A DNA stretch of 6,644 nt from JAZDLX01 sp964538455 (GTDB lineage Bacteria > Electryoneota > Electryoneia > Electryoneales > Electryoneaceae), in the NCBI GenBank assembly GCA_964538455.1, contig CAZIDZ010000077.1:1-6644 (forward strand). Reading direction: 5' to 3'. Positions 5,619-6,644 of this stretch are shown in pieces. The notes beneath the pieces were generated by a model. That model ran no database searches. It saw nothing but the letters and a program-made list of their open reading frames with translations, and had not been told where the DNA came from. Numbering within the stretch: position 1 is the first letter of the stretch; each line of letters begins with the position of its first letter. The translations under genes and the position numbers were made by a program.

Positions 5619-6602
5619 GTGGCGGACGGGGAAACGAGACGGATTCTGGTGACGGGGGCGGTGGGACAGATCGGGAGCGAATTAACCCTGCTGCTGCGCG
5701 AGCGGTACGGCAACGAGAACGTTCTCGCGGCCGACCTGCGGCACGACATTCCAGCCGAGGTGGCGGCGTCCGGCCCCTTTGAATCGATCGATGTGACCAA
5801 CATCCGCAAGCTGCGCGATCTCTGCATCCGCTATGAGATTAACACCATCTACCACCTGGCGGCGATCCTCAGCGGCAGCGGCGAACGCAACCCCGACCTC
5901 GCCTGGCATGTCAACATGGAGGGGTTGAAGAACGTCCTCGACATTGCCAACGAGCGGAAGATGGCGCGGGTGATGGTTCCCTCCTCGATCGCGGTGTTCG
6001 GCCCCTCCACTCCCCGCGACCAGACGCCCCAGGAGACCCAGCTCCGCCCCACGTCGATTTACGGGGTGACCAAGGTGGCGGGCGAACTGCTCTGCGACTA
6101 CTACTACCGGAAATTCGACCTGGATGTGCGCGGCGTCCGCTACCCCGGCCTGATCTCCTGGAAAACCCAGCCCGGCGGCGGGACAACCGACTACGCAGTG
6201 GAGATCTTCCACGAGGCGATCAATACGGGGCGTTACACCTGCTTCGTCAAACCGGAGACGACGCTGCCGATGATGTACATGCCGGACGCGCTGCGCGGGC
6301 TGGTGACGCTCGCCGAGGCGGACGGCAGCCGCCTGCGCTACCGCAACGCCTACAACCTCGCCTCGTTCAGCTTCAGCGTCCAGGAGCTCGCGGCGGTGAT
6401 CAAGAAACACATGCCCGGCTTCGAGATCAGCTACGAGCCGGACTACCGCCAGGCGATCGCGGACGGCTGGCCGAAAACCATCGACGACTCAGCCGCACAG
6501 CAGGATTGGGGCTGGAAACCGGAGTTCGACCTCGAGGCGATGGTGGTCGACATGCTTGAGAACCTGCGGCAGGTGTACGGAGAGAAGGAGACGGTTGAAT
6601 AG
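5619..6602 (+). CDS. L-threonine 3-dehydrogenase, SDR (UDP-galactose epimerase-like) type
   Basis: This 327-residue protein is predicted to oxidise L-threonine with NAD+ to 2-amino-3-oxobutyrate (EC 1.1.1.103), the first step of threonine breakdown to glycine and acetyl-CoA, in the cytoplasm. It belongs to the extended short-chain dehydrogenase type of Tdh, not the zinc-dependent E. coli type. Visible motifs: Rossmann VTGAVGQIG (G13, G16, G19); acidic D39 at the end of strand 2, fitting NAD; HLAAILS (79-85); PSSIAVFGP with S122/S123; the catalytic pair Y148 and K152 in YGVTK; the family signature YPGLISWKTQPGGGTTDY (175-192); and LPMMYMPDALRG near 216. The start is a GTG at 5619 with AAGGGGG six bases upstream, only 3 bases after the preceding stop, so translation is probably coupled. 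A glycine C-acetyltransferase (kbl) partner is not visible before the window ends. A generic sugar epimerase is the alternative, but the signature favours threonine dehydrogenase. Confidence 0.9.
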   Translation: MADGETRRILVTGAVGQIGSELTLLLRERYGNENVLAADLRHDIPAEVAASGPFESIDVTNIRKLRDLCIRYEINTIYHLAAILSGSGERNPDLAWHVNMEGLKNVLDIANERKMARVMVPSSIAVFGPSTPRDQTPQETQLRPTSIYGVTKVAGELLCDYYYRKFDLDVRGVRYPGLISWKTQPGGGTTDYAVEIFHEAINTGRYTCFVKPETTLPMMYMPDALRGLVTLAEADGSRLRYRNAYNLASFSFSVQELAAVIKKHMPGFEISYEPDYRQAIADGWPKTIDDSAAQQDWGWKPEFDLEAMVVDMLENLRQVYGEKETVE

Positions 6603-6627
6603 GATCTGAAAGCCGAAACTGAAAAAA

Positions 6628-6640
6628 GGTGACTGTCACC
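6628..6640. repeat. Perfect short inverted repeat after an A-run
   Basis: GGTGAC (6628-6633) and GTCACC (6635-6640) form a perfect 6-bp inverted repeat around a single T, preceded by six As. It lies 26 bases after the stop of the dehydrogenase gene, and the window ends 4 bases later. The pattern resembles dispersed REP-like or Y1-transposase-associated repeat ends found downstream of genes in many bacteria. It could equally be an operator for the next gene. As an RNA hairpin its loop would be too tight unless the inner pairs open. Confidence 0.4.
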
Positions 6641-6644
6641 AAGA

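Overview
The window looks like a chromosomal segment of a GC-rich bacterium. ThrRS is close in length and key-residue positions to the E. coli enzyme, and a signal peptide plus multi-span membrane domain is present. No marker fixes the phylum. The SDR-type threonine dehydrogenase and the exported bactofilin-like protein suggest a Gram-negative, possibly poorly cultured lineage, but that is an inference. No rRNA, tRNA, CRISPR array or intact mobile element was seen.

Layout. (1) Positions 1-1343, minus strand: the 5' part of a gene that runs off the left edge. Its reading frame is open for 447 codons. It appears to encode a YcgR/PilZ-like region, then a degenerate response-regulator receiver, then possibly the start of a second PilZ domain. 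(2) Positions 1344-1671: a divergent intergenic region with a good sigma70-type promoter and a structured leader for the rightward gene. (3) Positions 1672-3624, plus strand: thrS, a complete threonyl-tRNA synthetase. (4) Positions 3628-3682: an inverted repeat that probably terminates both convergent neighbours. (5) Positions 3694-4140, minus strand: a 148-residue protein of unknown function with a very Arg-rich C-terminal tail. (6) Positions 4141-4457: a second divergent intergenic region with promoter-like elements for both sides. (7) Positions 4458-5615 and 5619-6602, plus strand: two tightly coupled genes. The first encodes an exported beta-helix protein with a C-terminal membrane domain, the second an SDR-family L-threonine 3-dehydrogenase. 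(8) The last 42 bases hold an A-run followed by a perfect GGTGAC-T-GTCACC inverted repeat, which may be a dispersed repeat or the edge of a mobile element.

How the genes relate. Two of the three rightward genes act on L-threonine: ThrRS charges it onto tRNA, and the dehydrogenase starts its breakdown to glycine and acetyl-CoA. They are in separate transcription units, so the link may be chance. The signalling-type protein at the left edge and the membrane beta-helix protein are the least explained parts of the window. Nothing in the sequence ties them into one system.
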